From contig NZ_JANQAH010000007.1 of NCBI RefSeq assembly GCF_024707125.1, positions 620,001 through 684,000 of the forward strand: DNA of 64,000 nucleotides, read 5' to 3'. Below, piece by piece: positions 54,309 through 63,892 of this stretch (positions are counted from its first letter, which is position 1; each line of letters starts with the position of its first letter). The position numbers and the translations under genes are program-made. Source of the DNA: Devosia sp. Lineage in GTDB: Bacteria > Pseudomonadota > Alphaproteobacteria > Rhizobiales > Devosiaceae. Below the pieces are notes generated by a model. That model worked only from the letters and a program-made list of their open reading frames with translations. It searched no databases and had not been told where the DNA came from.

Positions 54309-55040
54309 TCAGGCGGCGGGCAACTCCCCGACCAGTACGGGTTCGGTGCGATAGACATCCGGGAACAGAGCCGCCAGGGCCGCGATCTTGGGAAGGTCGT
54401 TCCGCACGATGTAGGGCCAGGTCGGATTGAGCGTCAGGAAATCCTGATGGTACTGCTCCGCAGGATAGAAGGCCTGGAACGGCTCGAGCGTGGTGACGAT
54501 CGGGCCAGAAAAGAGATTCGCGGCATCGAGCTGGGCGATGTAGGCCTTGGCGACTTCGGCCTGATCCTCGTTTACCGGGAAGATGGTCGAGCGATATTGC
54601 GTGCCGCGGTCCGGACCCTGGAAATTGAGCTGGGTCGGATTGTGGGCAACGGAGAAGAAAATCTGCAGCAGCTTGCCGAAGGTCACGGCCTTGGGATCGT
54701 AGGTAACTTCGACCGTCTCGGCGTGACCGGTGTCTCCCCTTGTCGTCTGCTCATATGTGGCTGTGTTGGCCGCGCCGCCGGAATAGCCGGATACGGCATT
54801 GGTGACGCCCTTCACTCGCTGGAACACGCCCTGCACACCCCAGAAGCATCCGCCGGCGAAAACGGCGACCGCCGAGGCCGCTGATTCAACCAGATCCTTG
54901 TCGGGCGGCGGGATGACCACGGGCTCTTCCTGCGCAAAGACCGAGCTGGGTCTTGCCGCAAAGCCGAGGACCGACGCCGCAGCAAGTCCGCCGAGCAGGC
55001 TGCGACGGGAAAACGCAAAATCGGGAAAACGTGGCGACAT
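54309..55040 (-). CDS. msrA: Peptide methionine-S-sulfoxide reductase MsrA with Tat-type signal
   Basis: Reduces the S-epimer of methionine sulfoxide in oxidised proteins. The catalytic GGCFWGVQGVFQRVKGV begins near residue 61, with SGYSGGAANTATYEQT following. The product is 243 residues; about 50 N-terminal residues are a signal with SRRSLLGGLAAASVLGFAAR, resembling a twin-arginine (Tat) signal, so the enzyme is probably periplasmic. No msrB is adjacent. The thioredoxin-like reductant in the periplasm would have to come from another locus. Confidence 0.9.
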   Translation of the reverse strand: MSPRFPDFAFSRRSLLGGLAAASVLGFAARPSSVFAQEEPVVIPPPDKDLVESAASAVAVFAGGCFWGVQGVFQRVKGVTNAVSGYSGGAANTATYEQTTRGDTGHAETVEVTYDPKAVTFGKLLQIFFSVAHNPTQLNFQGPDRGTQYRSTIFPVNEDQAEVAKAYIAQLDAANLFSGPIVTTLEPFQAFYPAEQYHQDFLTLNPTWPYIVRNDLPKIAALAALFPDVYRTEPVLVGELPAA

Positions 55041-55121
55041 TGGAGCACCTTCCTACTGGCTATTCTACCAGCAGATACGGTGGCCGCATCCAGCGCGTTA
55101 CACACAAAGAAGAGAGCAAAC

Positions 55122-55144
55122 AAAAAAGGCGCCCTATGGGCGCC
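55122..55144 (-). terminator. Terminator of the tRNA-Asp gene
   Basis: GGCGCCC and GGGCGCC pair around a three-base loop; on the minus strand TTTTTTG follows. It lies 26 bases after the tRNA 3' end. Confidence 0.88.
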
Positions 55145-55170
55145 GTGGTGGCCACACCTTCTAGAAAGGG

Positions 55171-55247
<77 letters not shown>

Positions 55248-55282
55248 ATCGGCGAACCGTGTGGCCCGCTGAACGTGACGCT

Positions 55283-55311
55283 GATGTACCCAGCGCCCCT
55301 GACTAAGTCAA
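55283..55311 (-). promoter_or_regulatory. tRNA-Asp promoter with symmetric flanking repeats
   Basis: On the minus strand TTGACT (55311-55306) and TACATC (55288-55283) are 17 bases apart, a good housekeeping promoter placing the start about 30 bases before the tRNA. The -35 box lies in an 11-bp palindrome TGACTAAGTCA (55300-55310) flanked by two direct repeats of AGCGCCCCT (55292-55300 and 55311-55319). Confidence 0.7.
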
Positions 55312-55319
55312 GCGCCCCT

Positions 55320-55698
55320 TTCCGCATCCGGCATAAAAACTTCACAGAGGCGATCGAGCCTGTGGAAAACTATTATGCTTCAAGCCACAAGGCGCGTTTT
55401 CTCAACAGGAACGCGAGCTGACGCGCTCTCGAAGGGCATCGGCCGGGGTGTCTGTGGCTGAGATGAAGAAGGATTGGGGCTTTGCCGACGCGCGTGGCAG
55501 GCGACGGCATCTGATTTTCCGTTTCGCACCCTCCGGCTGGGCGGGAGTGGTCGGGAAACGAAAATGGTGGGCGATGACGGACCGCCAGCGCCTATATATA
55601 TAAAGAGGTTAGAACGTCTAGCCCCTTCCGATCTGCCCCATACCGCCCATTGATTTTGTTCGCCTTTTTCGGCGACTTTCTAACTCAACGAGGCCTTC
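55320..55698. other. Gap between tRNA-Asp and the decayed gene, no gene supported
   Basis: The only frame of note is a 46-codon one (55463-55603) without ribosome-binding site or homology. An alternating TATATATATA run lies at 55594-55603. Nothing else stands out. Confidence 0.5.
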
Positions 55699-56290
55699 TT
55701 GGACCCACATCAGATCAAAATCGACATTGCTCGTGTGCAACTGGGCACTGCGACAGACCTGTTTCTTCGGGATAGAGACCCGATTTCCGTTCAGGTATTG
55801 GCATGTGGTGCCTGTGAACTGCTGGAAGGCGCTGGCGAAGTGCGCAATGTCGAGGTTCTCTCAGCCCCTCATCCGGAAGCTAAACCCCGGCATGAAACCG
55901 TGGAAAGTGACGTTCCTTCGGAATCAGTTCTGGAATGCGATGAAGCATTTCTACGCCCAGGACAAAACGACCGTGAGGGAGGACGCGGACCTTCTTGGGA
56001 GTTGCACCGATGTGGCTAACGACACCGTGCTTTAGGAGGGATGGTACGACTATCTAGCCCTTACGAGCAGACTGCCCCTTAAGGCCCAAGTGCTTCAGGT
56101 TTGGTATTTCGCACGCAACGAAGAAAAGCTCGCGCCGGGCGTAGAAAAGAAAGTCTACCGGGACATGTTCCCATCGATTCGGACGCTCTCAGACCTGACC
56201 AGAAGCGAATGCTGAAACGGCGTGCGACAAGTATCGAAACGACCGGGAGGTTATGGCGACAAGAGGACGGAGCGCAGGCCACTTACGAAT
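55699..56290 (+). pseudogene. Decayed gene of unrecognised family
   Basis: One protein seems to be spread over three frames. It starts near 55699 (DPHQIKIDIARVQLGTATDL, then FLRDRDPISVQVLACGACEL), shifts frame near 55870 to NPGMKPWKVTFLRNQFWNAM, meets an in-frame TAG at 56033-56035, continues in the same frame as EGWYDYLALTSRLPLKAQVL and WYFARNEEKLAPG until a TGA at 56213, and then drifts to ACDKYRNDREVMATRGR. The two shifts plus the stop argue for real decay, although one shift could be an error like those elsewhere. I recall similar hypothetical proteins in proteobacteria but no function. Confidence 0.55.
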
Positions 56291-56546
56291 AGCCGCCCCT
56301 GACCCGCGACCTCGGCGTGGCACGCCGACAATGAAACCGGCGATGGTTTCAACTTCCCCCTGCCCGCCCCAACTCCAAAACTGCCAAAGTAGAAACTGTG
56401 TTAGCTTCAGCTGGCAATTTGGGCAGTGTGGAAAGGCAAGGCAGAAAATCCTAGTCATGTAGCCATTCGGGGATCGAAAACGGTCCGTTAGCTTTAACTA
56501 GGCTTTGGTACTAGATCGGACACACATGCTGCTGGAGCTACTGCAA
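56291..56546. other. Gap at the end of the accessory operon
   Basis: No gene is supported. ACCCGCGACCTC at 56303-56314 followed by GGCGTG repeats part of the tRNA-Asp T-arm/anticodon region (55188-55210) and may be a tRNA or attachment-site remnant. No convincing terminator for the operon on the minus strand is visible. Confidence 0.4.
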
Positions 56547-57413
56547 TCAAGTCGGCTTTGCGCCTCCACCGAGGCGTGGTGCTCGGAGTACGCGACCGAT
56601 CCGTGCCATCAGGGGACTCATCCCGCCGTTATCTCGTCCGTTTAGGGAGAGTCCTACAGCAGACCGGTTGAACGCTTGCTGCACCTCTGCCTCCAACTCT
56701 TCTGCTGACATGAAAGACAGATCGACAATCTGATTGCGTAGTCGCAAGAGTTTTGTCGCCCGTCTCATCACGTCCTCCATTTTTTCGCGCCCGATATTGT
56801 TGGCAGTTGTGACCCAACCTTGGGCGATGGCACGAGCAAGATTAGCGTCCGACGCAATGGAAGCGCGTTCGAAAATTTGAACCATCGCATCCTCACTGGG
56901 CGCTTGTAGAAGCCGCCAACGTTCCGAACCGGCTTCTGCTCCAAGATCGAGAGTTTTCCCCCTTACCCATAGCCTCTGAAAAGTGTTCCTGACGCCGCCT
57001 GCTAGCCGAGCACGATTGGGATTAGGGTATCGCCAAATGACTAGGTCCTGCAAAAGAATGCACGTCACGAATGCCCAGACGTCGTCACGCAACAGCTCCG
57101 GCAACGAGGCATCAAGGTGAATCGCAAGCCATTTGGCTGCATCAGTGTCGAAGTTTGCTTTTTGCTTTTCACTGGCTCGATCCGGATACCCATGTCGCTC
57201 TGCGAGCGCCAGCATGTTACGCCTTATCTCGTCAGGCAGTTCATTAGCTACTGATCCTCCGCTGGGGGCGTACCAGATCCAAGCTTCATATTTAGCCCGG
57301 CGCGCCGCCGCGGCTGTAAGATTAACCGCGCTCTTGGACCGAACTTCGAGGTCTTCAAGACATTGGGTCACGCCCAGGTCGCTGAGGCGAGGAAGGAGCC
57401 AGACATTGCTCAT
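56547..57413 (-). CDS. Uncharacterised protein of the Z1/MORC operon (possibly DUF6339-like)
   Basis: A 288-residue protein, last gene of the accessory operon. The ATG at 57413 overlaps the preceding stop by four bases (ATGA), which fixes the start despite an open upstream frame. Visible features: YEAWIWYAPSGGSVANELPD near residue 45, LRDDVWAFVTCILLQDLVIW at about 110-130, and a helical C-terminal half with REKMEDVMRRATKLLRLRNQ. It appears soluble and mostly alpha-helical. I have a weak recollection that DUF6339 proteins accompany Z1 systems and this could be one, but I cannot confirm it. Function unknown; the operon context suggests a role in the defence complex. Confidence 0.7.
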   Translation of the reverse strand: MSNVWLLPRLSDLGVTQCLEDLEVRSKSAVNLTAAAARRAKYEAWIWYAPSGGSVANELPDEIRRNMLALAERHGYPDRASEKQKANFDTDAAKWLAIHLDASLPELLRDDVWAFVTCILLQDLVIWRYPNPNRARLAGGVRNTFQRLWVRGKTLDLGAEAGSERWRLLQAPSEDAMVQIFERASIASDANLARAIAQGWVTTANNIGREKMEDVMRRATKLLRLRNQIVDLSFMSAEELEAEVQQAFNRSAVGLSLNGRDNGGMSPLMARIGRVLRAPRLGGGAKPT

Positions 57414-58324
57414 TCGTCGTCTTTCAGCTCGGCCGCCGCATGGACACTTGAATGGAACATTCCCGGCGCGTTGCGTTTGATCCTTCGCACTTCGGAAATG
57501 CTTCGATTTGGAAACGCAAGTTTCATCCAACCAAAAATCTGGGCACCTACAGACCCTTCTTCGCAATCCGCCAGTTGGTCGTCGAGGTCCTCCGCATCGA
57601 TGACAGAACCTACCATCTGCAACATGACGTCTCCGACAATTGCTTGGAGCGTCAGTGCATCGCCGGCAATTACCCGATCCGCTAGCTCTTCATTGTCGGA
57701 GTTGACGTAAAGGCGCACTGTGCCAGAGAAGTCTGCGGTAAGTGCATTTGTACGCCAGGACAGATACCATGGTGAATTGACATGTTTTTGGTTTGGGAAT
57801 GTCTGGCCAAACGATACGAGTTCAATCGGGAAGCGATTGTCACCACCGTCTTCTAGATCGACCACAAACTCCTGTGACCACAGTCGCGAACCCGCTTTGG
57901 CTGGAGACAGAAGCGACGCGTTCTCGGCAATTGTATCTAGTAAAACTTCCGCTCGGACAACCATGCGGCCAGACAGCGCGTTCCCAGGAACACGAGTGTG
58001 CAGTTCAAGGCTCCCGTTGGTGTCCTGTGCAAAGACGAGGGACATGGCACGTTCAACCCTTCTGGGAAACCTACCACGGCCAGTTCCAATCTTGAGGACG
58101 ACCGCGAGCCTAAGCTCATCTTTTGGGATAGAAAGGTCTCGCGCAGCTCGCTCCATGTCGATGGAGATTGAAATGCGGAGATCAATGTCCGCAGCATAGT
58201 CCCAGTTAGGCAGCATCGGCAGGAATGGGAAGAGCGGTTGTCCGGAATGACCGATCAGAAGGCCGTCGAGAGTCACGGTATCCTCAGCAAGAGTCAGGAA
58301 CGGAAACGCAATACCGGATGTCAT
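57410..58324 (-). CDS. Uncharacterised protein of the Z1/MORC operon
   Basis: A 304-residue protein I do not recognise. Its ATG overlaps the stop of the GHKL ATPase gene and its stop overlaps the next start, each by four bases, so it is translated as part of the operon. The sequence is rich in predicted beta strands (for example LRISISIDMERAARDLSIP and GRMVVRAEVLLDTIAENASL), acidic, without membrane segments, metal motifs or nuclease motifs that I can see. It contains LWSQEFVVDLEDGGDNRFPI in the middle. It could be a structural or specificity component of the predicted restriction machinery. Confidence 0.75.
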   Translation of the reverse strand: MTSGIAFPFLTLAEDTVTLDGLLIGHSGQPLFPFLPMLPNWDYAADIDLRISISIDMERAARDLSIPKDELRLAVVLKIGTGRGRFPRRVERAMSLVFAQDTNGSLELHTRVPGNALSGRMVVRAEVLLDTIAENASLLSPAKAGSRLWSQEFVVDLEDGGDNRFPIELVSFGQTFPNQKHVNSPWYLSWRTNALTADFSGTVRLYVNSDNEELADRVIAGDALTLQAIVGDVMLQMVGSVIDAEDLDDQLADCEEGSVGAQIFGWMKLAFPNRSISEVRRIKRNAPGMFHSSVHAAAELKDDE

Positions 58325-60169
58325 TCGGTGCTCGCCTCATCAAATGAGAACCGGATCCCGACCGCCGCATCGATAGGGACCGAGACTAGGCACGAGACAA
58401 TGCCTGTCAATGTCCCCAGCTCAATGGTATCAGCAGCGGTCTCTCTCTCTCCCAAAGACATCCGCAGAAGTTCAACTGAAATATCGTCGGGCAGGTCGTC
58501 CGTTGAGGCCGCCGATCCATCCACGACCAAATGGGGCATTGCCCTTAGCACAATGCTAGGCTGGCTCCCATCGTTGGTAAGATCGGCTTCGAACCTTCGC
58601 GACACGTCGTCCATCAATCAACTCAAGACGGACGAAGCGGGGCGAAGATATCTGAATTCTCTTCCTACTGACGCCACCACCGGGAGAAACTGGCCGTCCG
58701 GGACCCTTTCCGGACGCGCCAGTCAAGAGTGTTCCAAGCTTCGCGGCCGTTTTGGCGACAGAAGGCCCTTTGTCGTGGGCCGCTCCCAGAGCCGCAGTCG
58801 GCTGCGCAAAGCCAGCTGCAGCCAATTTCAGTTCCCTCATAGCCACATTCACGGCCGTCTTTGATCGCCCTTTGGGCAACATATCCGGTATCCAGTCGTC
58901 ATGGGCTGGGGGCTCAGACACCGCAAAAGCGCTTTCAATTTCGTCTTCCTTTGAGCAGACGAAAGCTCCGGCCCACTCAAAACGTTGGTCAGCAAATGGC
59001 TCCCCCGGGAGATATCGCACGACGAGTTCTACCGGTCTCATCAGTGCGATGGCGCGCGCATGCGCTCGCATTGGACTTTCTTCGCGCTGAGCTATCGGGT
59101 TCCGACGTGCATACATACCACGGACAATCGATAACCGTCCAAGATCAGACCGTAGACTAGGACTTCTGATGGTCGTTACTTCTCCGGCGCCTTCCCCGCG
59201 AACGTTTCGAAGTGCTTCCGCGTAAAGATCCAGCGGAGGATAGTCCTCAGGTGCAGGTATAATGACTTTCTCGCCTTCGAACTCGAGCGAGACCTCGATC
59301 TTGCGCCCCTCTGGAGTGGAAGTGCACATTCTGGGCCAGAAGTTCCAGAGTACAGCCTCAACGAGCTCAGCACGCAGATCTACACCGCCATCCACGTGGG
59401 GAGCCAAGATGGCCACTGTTGTTCCAGTACGCCTTTCGTCGCGTTGAGGAAGACCAAGTGCGTCGGAAAGCTCGATAGCCTCCACACCTTCAACAGGCTC
59501 AACACCGCCTTCGCTATCGCTGCGTCCCCACCAATGCCTTCCAGTGAAACGTCGTGGCTTGTCATCGACCGGCGCCTCAAAGGCGGGACCAAGGTGACAG
59601 CCCATGAGTCGCCTGACCGGCTCGCCATAAGCAATGGCTTGGCTATCAGCGATGATTGTGGATACGCGGCTCAAGGCATAAAGCGAGGTCTTCCCATAGC
59701 CGTAAGTTCCGCCACCATGATGCATGTCCCGTGCGGCTCCGACGTTTCGGAGGAAGTTCACGAAGTCCATCTGCTCCGTGCCGGTAGCCACGTCTGCTCG
59801 GGTCGGCCCTCCTAATCCCCTGGTATTGAAGTCGGCGATCTCCAACACCGAAACGCGTCCAATGCCTAAGATGTCATGCAAGCTGGGGGTATCATCTTGC
59901 TCGCCGGACGCTTCCTTCGCCTCCGGCGGCAGTGCTTGAAAGAGCAGATTGCGCAAGCGATCGAGCGCTTCACCTTCGAGCGTCCGGAAGCGCAAAAAAA
60001 TCTCGACATTCCTATCGTGCAGAGCCGCGTCAACCGAGTTCTGAAGTGCCTCCCTGATCACTGTCTGCAGAAGGCCGAGTGCTGGGCGGCCTAGCAGGCG
60101 CCGGAAGCCCTCGCCGGCCAAATTGCCCGTAGGAGCAAATCGCTCGCTGTGCAGATCAAGAGGAATCAT
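58321..60169 (-). CDS. MutL/MORC-like GHKL ATPase (frameshifted in this sequence)
   Basis: GHKL-fold ATPase related to prokaryotic MORC/MutL proteins. The Bergerat ATP site is visible: N-box IREALQNSVDAAL (E40, N44, D47), G1 box ADFNTRGLGGP (from D113) and G2 loop HGGGTYGYGKTSLY (152-163); an S5-like transducer domain should follow. The frame breaks at the CC of 58594-58595; removing one base changes VAKV into VAKFEADLTNDGSQPS and extends the protein to a stop at 58321 that overlaps the next start. Repaired length is about 615 residues. In as-written form it stops at 58556 after 537 residues. The ATG overlaps the nuclease-gene stop by four bases. Such ATPases are predicted to rearrange DNA-bound complexes in restriction systems. 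Confidence 0.82.
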
Positions 60170-61173
60170 GCGGCAAATTCCGACAGCACGTCAGCCGTTT
60201 GCGAGTGGCTAAGCAGGCATTTGCGAGCAACCGAAAGATCTATTTCGTAGGTCAGGGCATGCACTCCAGATGGCAAAGCGCCACCAGCAAAGGATTTGGG
60301 CGTCACACATGGAAAGCCATCCGCAACCTCGTAGAAGTCGACGCCTTCCAGCGCAAAGTGAGACGTATTCCATTCGCCCGCATTGGCATCCCGACACCCA
60401 AGTTCGGCCAAACAATTGTCCAACATGAGCTCGTCCGCTCCACGTGCAACGATGCTCCGATGGAGTGCCCCGAGAGAGAGAGGGCCATTGTCCACCGGCT
60501 CCACCCGAACGTGCGCCAAGAACAACCGACCACTCAGTTGCGGCATTAGCTGCTCCGGTCCATGTACCGTAACACGCGTCGCATCGGAGCGAAGGGAGGT
60601 CTTTACCTCCACAGCTATATCCCTGCGCCGGAAATCGTGACGCTGGCCGAGGGGGCCGGTCCATCCACTTATTGCCTCGGGACGCAATGCCGTTAGCATG
60701 TCAAGGACCACAAGCTCGCCGATCAGTCCGCCGAGCTTGGCTAAAGACACCTCGGCATCGGGTGTCCTAGCGAACAGATCCCTGAAATCTTTGATAGTAC
60801 CATTCACAGCCGTCTCTGGCCCGTCGCCACTCGTCAAACGCGCGAGTATCTCGCGGACCAGCTCGCTAAATACCTTTGCAAGCTGCGGATTCCCGAGCAT
60901 CACATCAATGAAGTGCTCGAGCTTTCCTCCAGATCGAAAGGATGACCGGCTCACGACCAAGTTATTGCTTCCTGTATTTTGGGCTCCTGCAGCTGCCGGT
61001 CGAGCTACGGGAACGAGAAGACGTGGTTGGCCCTTCGGGCCTATCGCAATACGTACCTGACCATACCCACTTGTGACACCGGATGGTCTACTTGGGACCT
61101 CCAGCTCTCCGTCACCTCGACCGGTTGACCGGATCTCACTCCATTCCCTTTCGAGAAGCCGGGGATCAAGCAT
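60166..61173 (-). CDS. PD-(D/E)XK nuclease-like protein (DUF4420 type)
   Basis: A 335-residue protein with a restriction-endonuclease-like core. The likely catalytic set is E153 (LIGELVVLDML), D180 (GQRHDF) and E189-V-K191 (DIAVEVKTSL), spaced as in PD-(D/E)XK enzymes. The N-terminal RIAIGPKGQPRLLVPV resembles the DUF4420/PD-(D/E)XK motif proteins that accompany Z1 and MutL-like genes. The start overlaps the end of the Z1 gene by 8 bp, and the stop overlaps the ATPase start. It is the likely DNA-cleaving component. No separate target-recognition domain is evident. Confidence 0.82.
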   Translation of the reverse strand: MLDPRLLEREWSEIRSTGRGDGELEVPSRPSGVTSGYGQVRIAIGPKGQPRLLVPVARPAAAGAQNTGSNNLVVSRSSFRSGGKLEHFIDVMLGNPQLAKVFSELVREILARLTSGDGPETAVNGTIKDFRDLFARTPDAEVSLAKLGGLIGELVVLDMLTALRPEAISGWTGPLGQRHDFRRRDIAVEVKTSLRSDATRVTVHGPEQLMPQLSGRLFLAHVRVEPVDNGPLSLGALHRSIVARGADELMLDNCLAELGCRDANAGEWNTSHFALEGVDFYEVADGFPCVTPKSFAGGALPSGVHALTYEIDLSVARKCLLSHSQTADVLSEFAA

Positions 61174-63855
61174 CTGCGCCGTCTACTTCTTCGATCTGGT
61201 CTTCACCTTCTTCGGTCTCCTCGAACGCCGGAGCGTCGATGTCGACCGAGAAGTACCCGCCAGACCGATCCTTGTGGCCCGGGAAAACCATGCCGAAACC
61301 CACAATGTCAGAAACCGCATCTAGGGCAACGCGAGAGGGCGGCTTGTTCCCGGTCGATTTTCTCTCTTGCGGTTCTGACTTTGCGTCAATCAAATAGAGG
61401 AGAAGCAACGGCACATTTGGACGACAGGCCTTGTAGCTGGACCAATCCTCCTTGCCTTCCGGCTTTTTTTCGGCATCGATAAGGATATCGCCCTTCGACA
61501 TCAGCGCTTTGATGTCCGCGTACCGTGGAGACGCCTCACTGAGACGCGATCGCCTCATGGTTCGCAGTTCGCCAAGCGCGCCAAGGGGTTTGGAAGACAC
61601 TGTGGTTGAATTTGTCTGGATGACCGCAACATTCCACTCCCTGAGATTCCCCTCAGCCTCATCGAGATAGCTGATCAAGTGCGGTTTCTTGAGATCCATG
61701 TGTTGTTCAGAAATCTCACTAGCGGCCACAAACCTGCGCACCATCTGAAACGGGATACGGCTGAACAAGAGCCCACCGTCTTTAACCGAGGCGTCCGTTG
61801 TCCTCAGCATCGCATCAACCAGCTGCGATGCGGCGTCCCAGTTACTGCCCACGGTTTCACTATCGCGGTGGTCAAACCGGATTGTCTGCACGTGCTTGCC
61901 CGAGAAGTTCATGCTCGTGCGGAAGGCGTGTTTCATCTTTGTTGCCGCGGTGATGGCCATGCCGGGAATCGACCGCACCTTCACGGCAAAGTCGCGGGGT
62001 GTAAGGTGGCTATCGCGGTATACTGAAATGTCCGCGCGTATCTCTTCTTCGATAACAGCCAACGAGCGGAACTTGGAGGCGAGATCTTCGGTAGTCCAAA
62101 GGCGCGGGAGGTCCTCATATCCGCGCCGGTAACCAAACCAGCGGCCCATTTGCAGCAGCGTGTCATACTGCTTCGACGTCCTCAGGAAAAAGACACGCAT
62201 AGCCCTTCAAGCGTGAGGCCGCGCGCCAAGACAGTTCCCCCGACCACGATGCAGGTCACCGGCTTCCCTGTATAGTCGAGGCGCAAAGGTTCATCGGTTT
62301 CGCCATTTTCAACCGGATAGCAAAGCGCACCAAGGACCGCCGGAAGATGGGCAAATACGGAGGAAAAGTCCTCTGGGATGCGATCGTGGCCGGCGGGAGC
62401 AGTACGTTCGCGTTCTACCTCAAAAACTTCCCGCAGCCTCGATGAGATATCACCCGTACCCGCGAGCAGGTCTGATTTCCTTTGCTCCACCCAAGTACGG
62501 ATCAAGCCTGACATATACTCGTGTTGCCGTATGAATGGCGACGAATGAACGAGCATAGACATATGTTCGTTCTCCTGGCCACGGGCCCTCCTGATAGCGC
62601 AGGTGGCAAAGAACCAGAGAATGGCGTCTTCGAGGCTCTTGGTCATCTCCGGGCGGAAGTTCTCCTTTTCCTTCGGAGACGTGGGGCGCAACAGAGCTGG
62701 CTCGTCGTCAGACAGGATGCGGATCATGTCCTGTTCGTCGGCTTCTGTTTCAGCGCTATCGCTCCCGAAAACTTCGCGCGCACCGAAATAGCCTATGGGT
62801 CGCTCAAGCGCGGTTATGAAATCGCGGGGGTAGAGATCATCCAACTCGTCTTCGTTTCCGTATGGATAGGGGTTGATGAAGACGTTGGCAAAAGGGGTGG
62901 CTGTGTATCCGACGTAGGTGACGGCCGGCAGCTCCGCCAGGGCTCGCCGTATTTCTTCGTTTATACGCGTCATATCGAATTCGCCTCGCGCCGAATTCAC
63001 TGATGCTTGATCACACTCGTCGTCGATCAGCAGCACCTTGAGTTTTCGCAAGACGACCGCGGGCGTCCTCGCTATCGTGCGCCGGAGTTGCTTCAGTCGG
63101 CTTCCTTCCTTCTTCATGACGATCAACTGTGCATGACCGTCCGCCGGTAGGACAAAGCCGCCATTCGCGGGCTGAACGAAATCACCATTGGGTTCGCTTG
63201 TAGTGTAAAGCTGCCAAAGAGTTCTGTGCCTGAGAACGTCTTTTTCGAAACGCTCTTGCGTCTGCTTGCGGAGTTTGTTCGTAACGCCTCCAAGGACAAT
63301 AATCATGTTATAGCCGGCATCGACCGCCTTCGCCATGACGGCAGTCATGTTGGCGGTCTTGCCCGATTGCACATATCCTACGACTAGGCCGCGACTGGCG
63401 AACTTGTCCTTGGCCGGATTGCCAAGCAACGACACAACCTCAGTTGAGGCCCGATCAAGCGAGCCAATGGTGTCGGGGTTCCAACCCTTGGTCTTGAGAT
63501 ACTCGTGCAATGCAGACCAATGGTGGCTGTTCTTCCCAGGTCCGTGATACCAGTCCTCCGGCGCATCGACGATCGAGTGACGCCGAAGAATTTCCACATC
63601 TTGAAGTTCGGACCGGACCACCTCCATAGCGACCAGAAGGTTGGCCTCCATCTCCGGCGCAATAGCCCCCCACATCTGAATGGTCTCCCGCCGCATCGCT
63701 GCAGCTGCCTCCTCTAGGGTTCCATAGTTGGCACGTCGCTGGCGGAGGTGGGTCGCAAAAAATCTCGACTTGGGGAGAGGGCATGAGAATCTCTGAGTGC
63801 AAGTTGCCTCAGCTTTCTTGGCACCGGAGTATTTGGTCGTCAAACTTGGAAACAT
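61166..63855 (-). CDS. Z1-domain SF2 helicase-like ATPase (frameshifted in this sequence)
   Basis: A large Z1-domain protein, about 896 residues after repair. Helicase motifs: Walker A-like GYVQSGKTANM (160-170), DEAD-type box LLIDDECDQAS (275-285), motif III YVGYTATPFANV (314-325), then VVGGTVLARGLTLEGL (about 538-553) and motif VI QMGRWFGYR just after the break. The break is at the five-T run near 62185-62189 (minus-strand TCTTTTTCC): one more T joins LEGLCVSF to FLRTSKQYDTLLQMGRWFGY. The C-terminal 300 residues are the Z1-specific part, ending in an acidic tail. The gene starts 37 bp after the methyltransferase. Without repair the protein would lose motif VI and be inactive. Confidence 0.88.
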
Positions 63856-63892
63856 CCGCAGTCGCTCGAAAAATTCATTAGACTTGATGCTA

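Noticed and set aside
55463..55603. 46-codon plus-strand frame between tRNA-Asp and the decayed gene
   Set aside because: No ribosome-binding site, Arg/Trp-rich and without homology; likely chance.
56189..56458. 89-codon minus-strand frame upstream of the accessory region
   Set aside because: Antisense to the decayed gene and no start signal or family resemblance.
58321..58617. Separate 98-codon gene after the GHKL ATPase
   Set aside because: Better explained as the shifted C-terminus of the ATPase: one base removed at 58594-58595 gives a continuous protein whose stop overlaps the next start.
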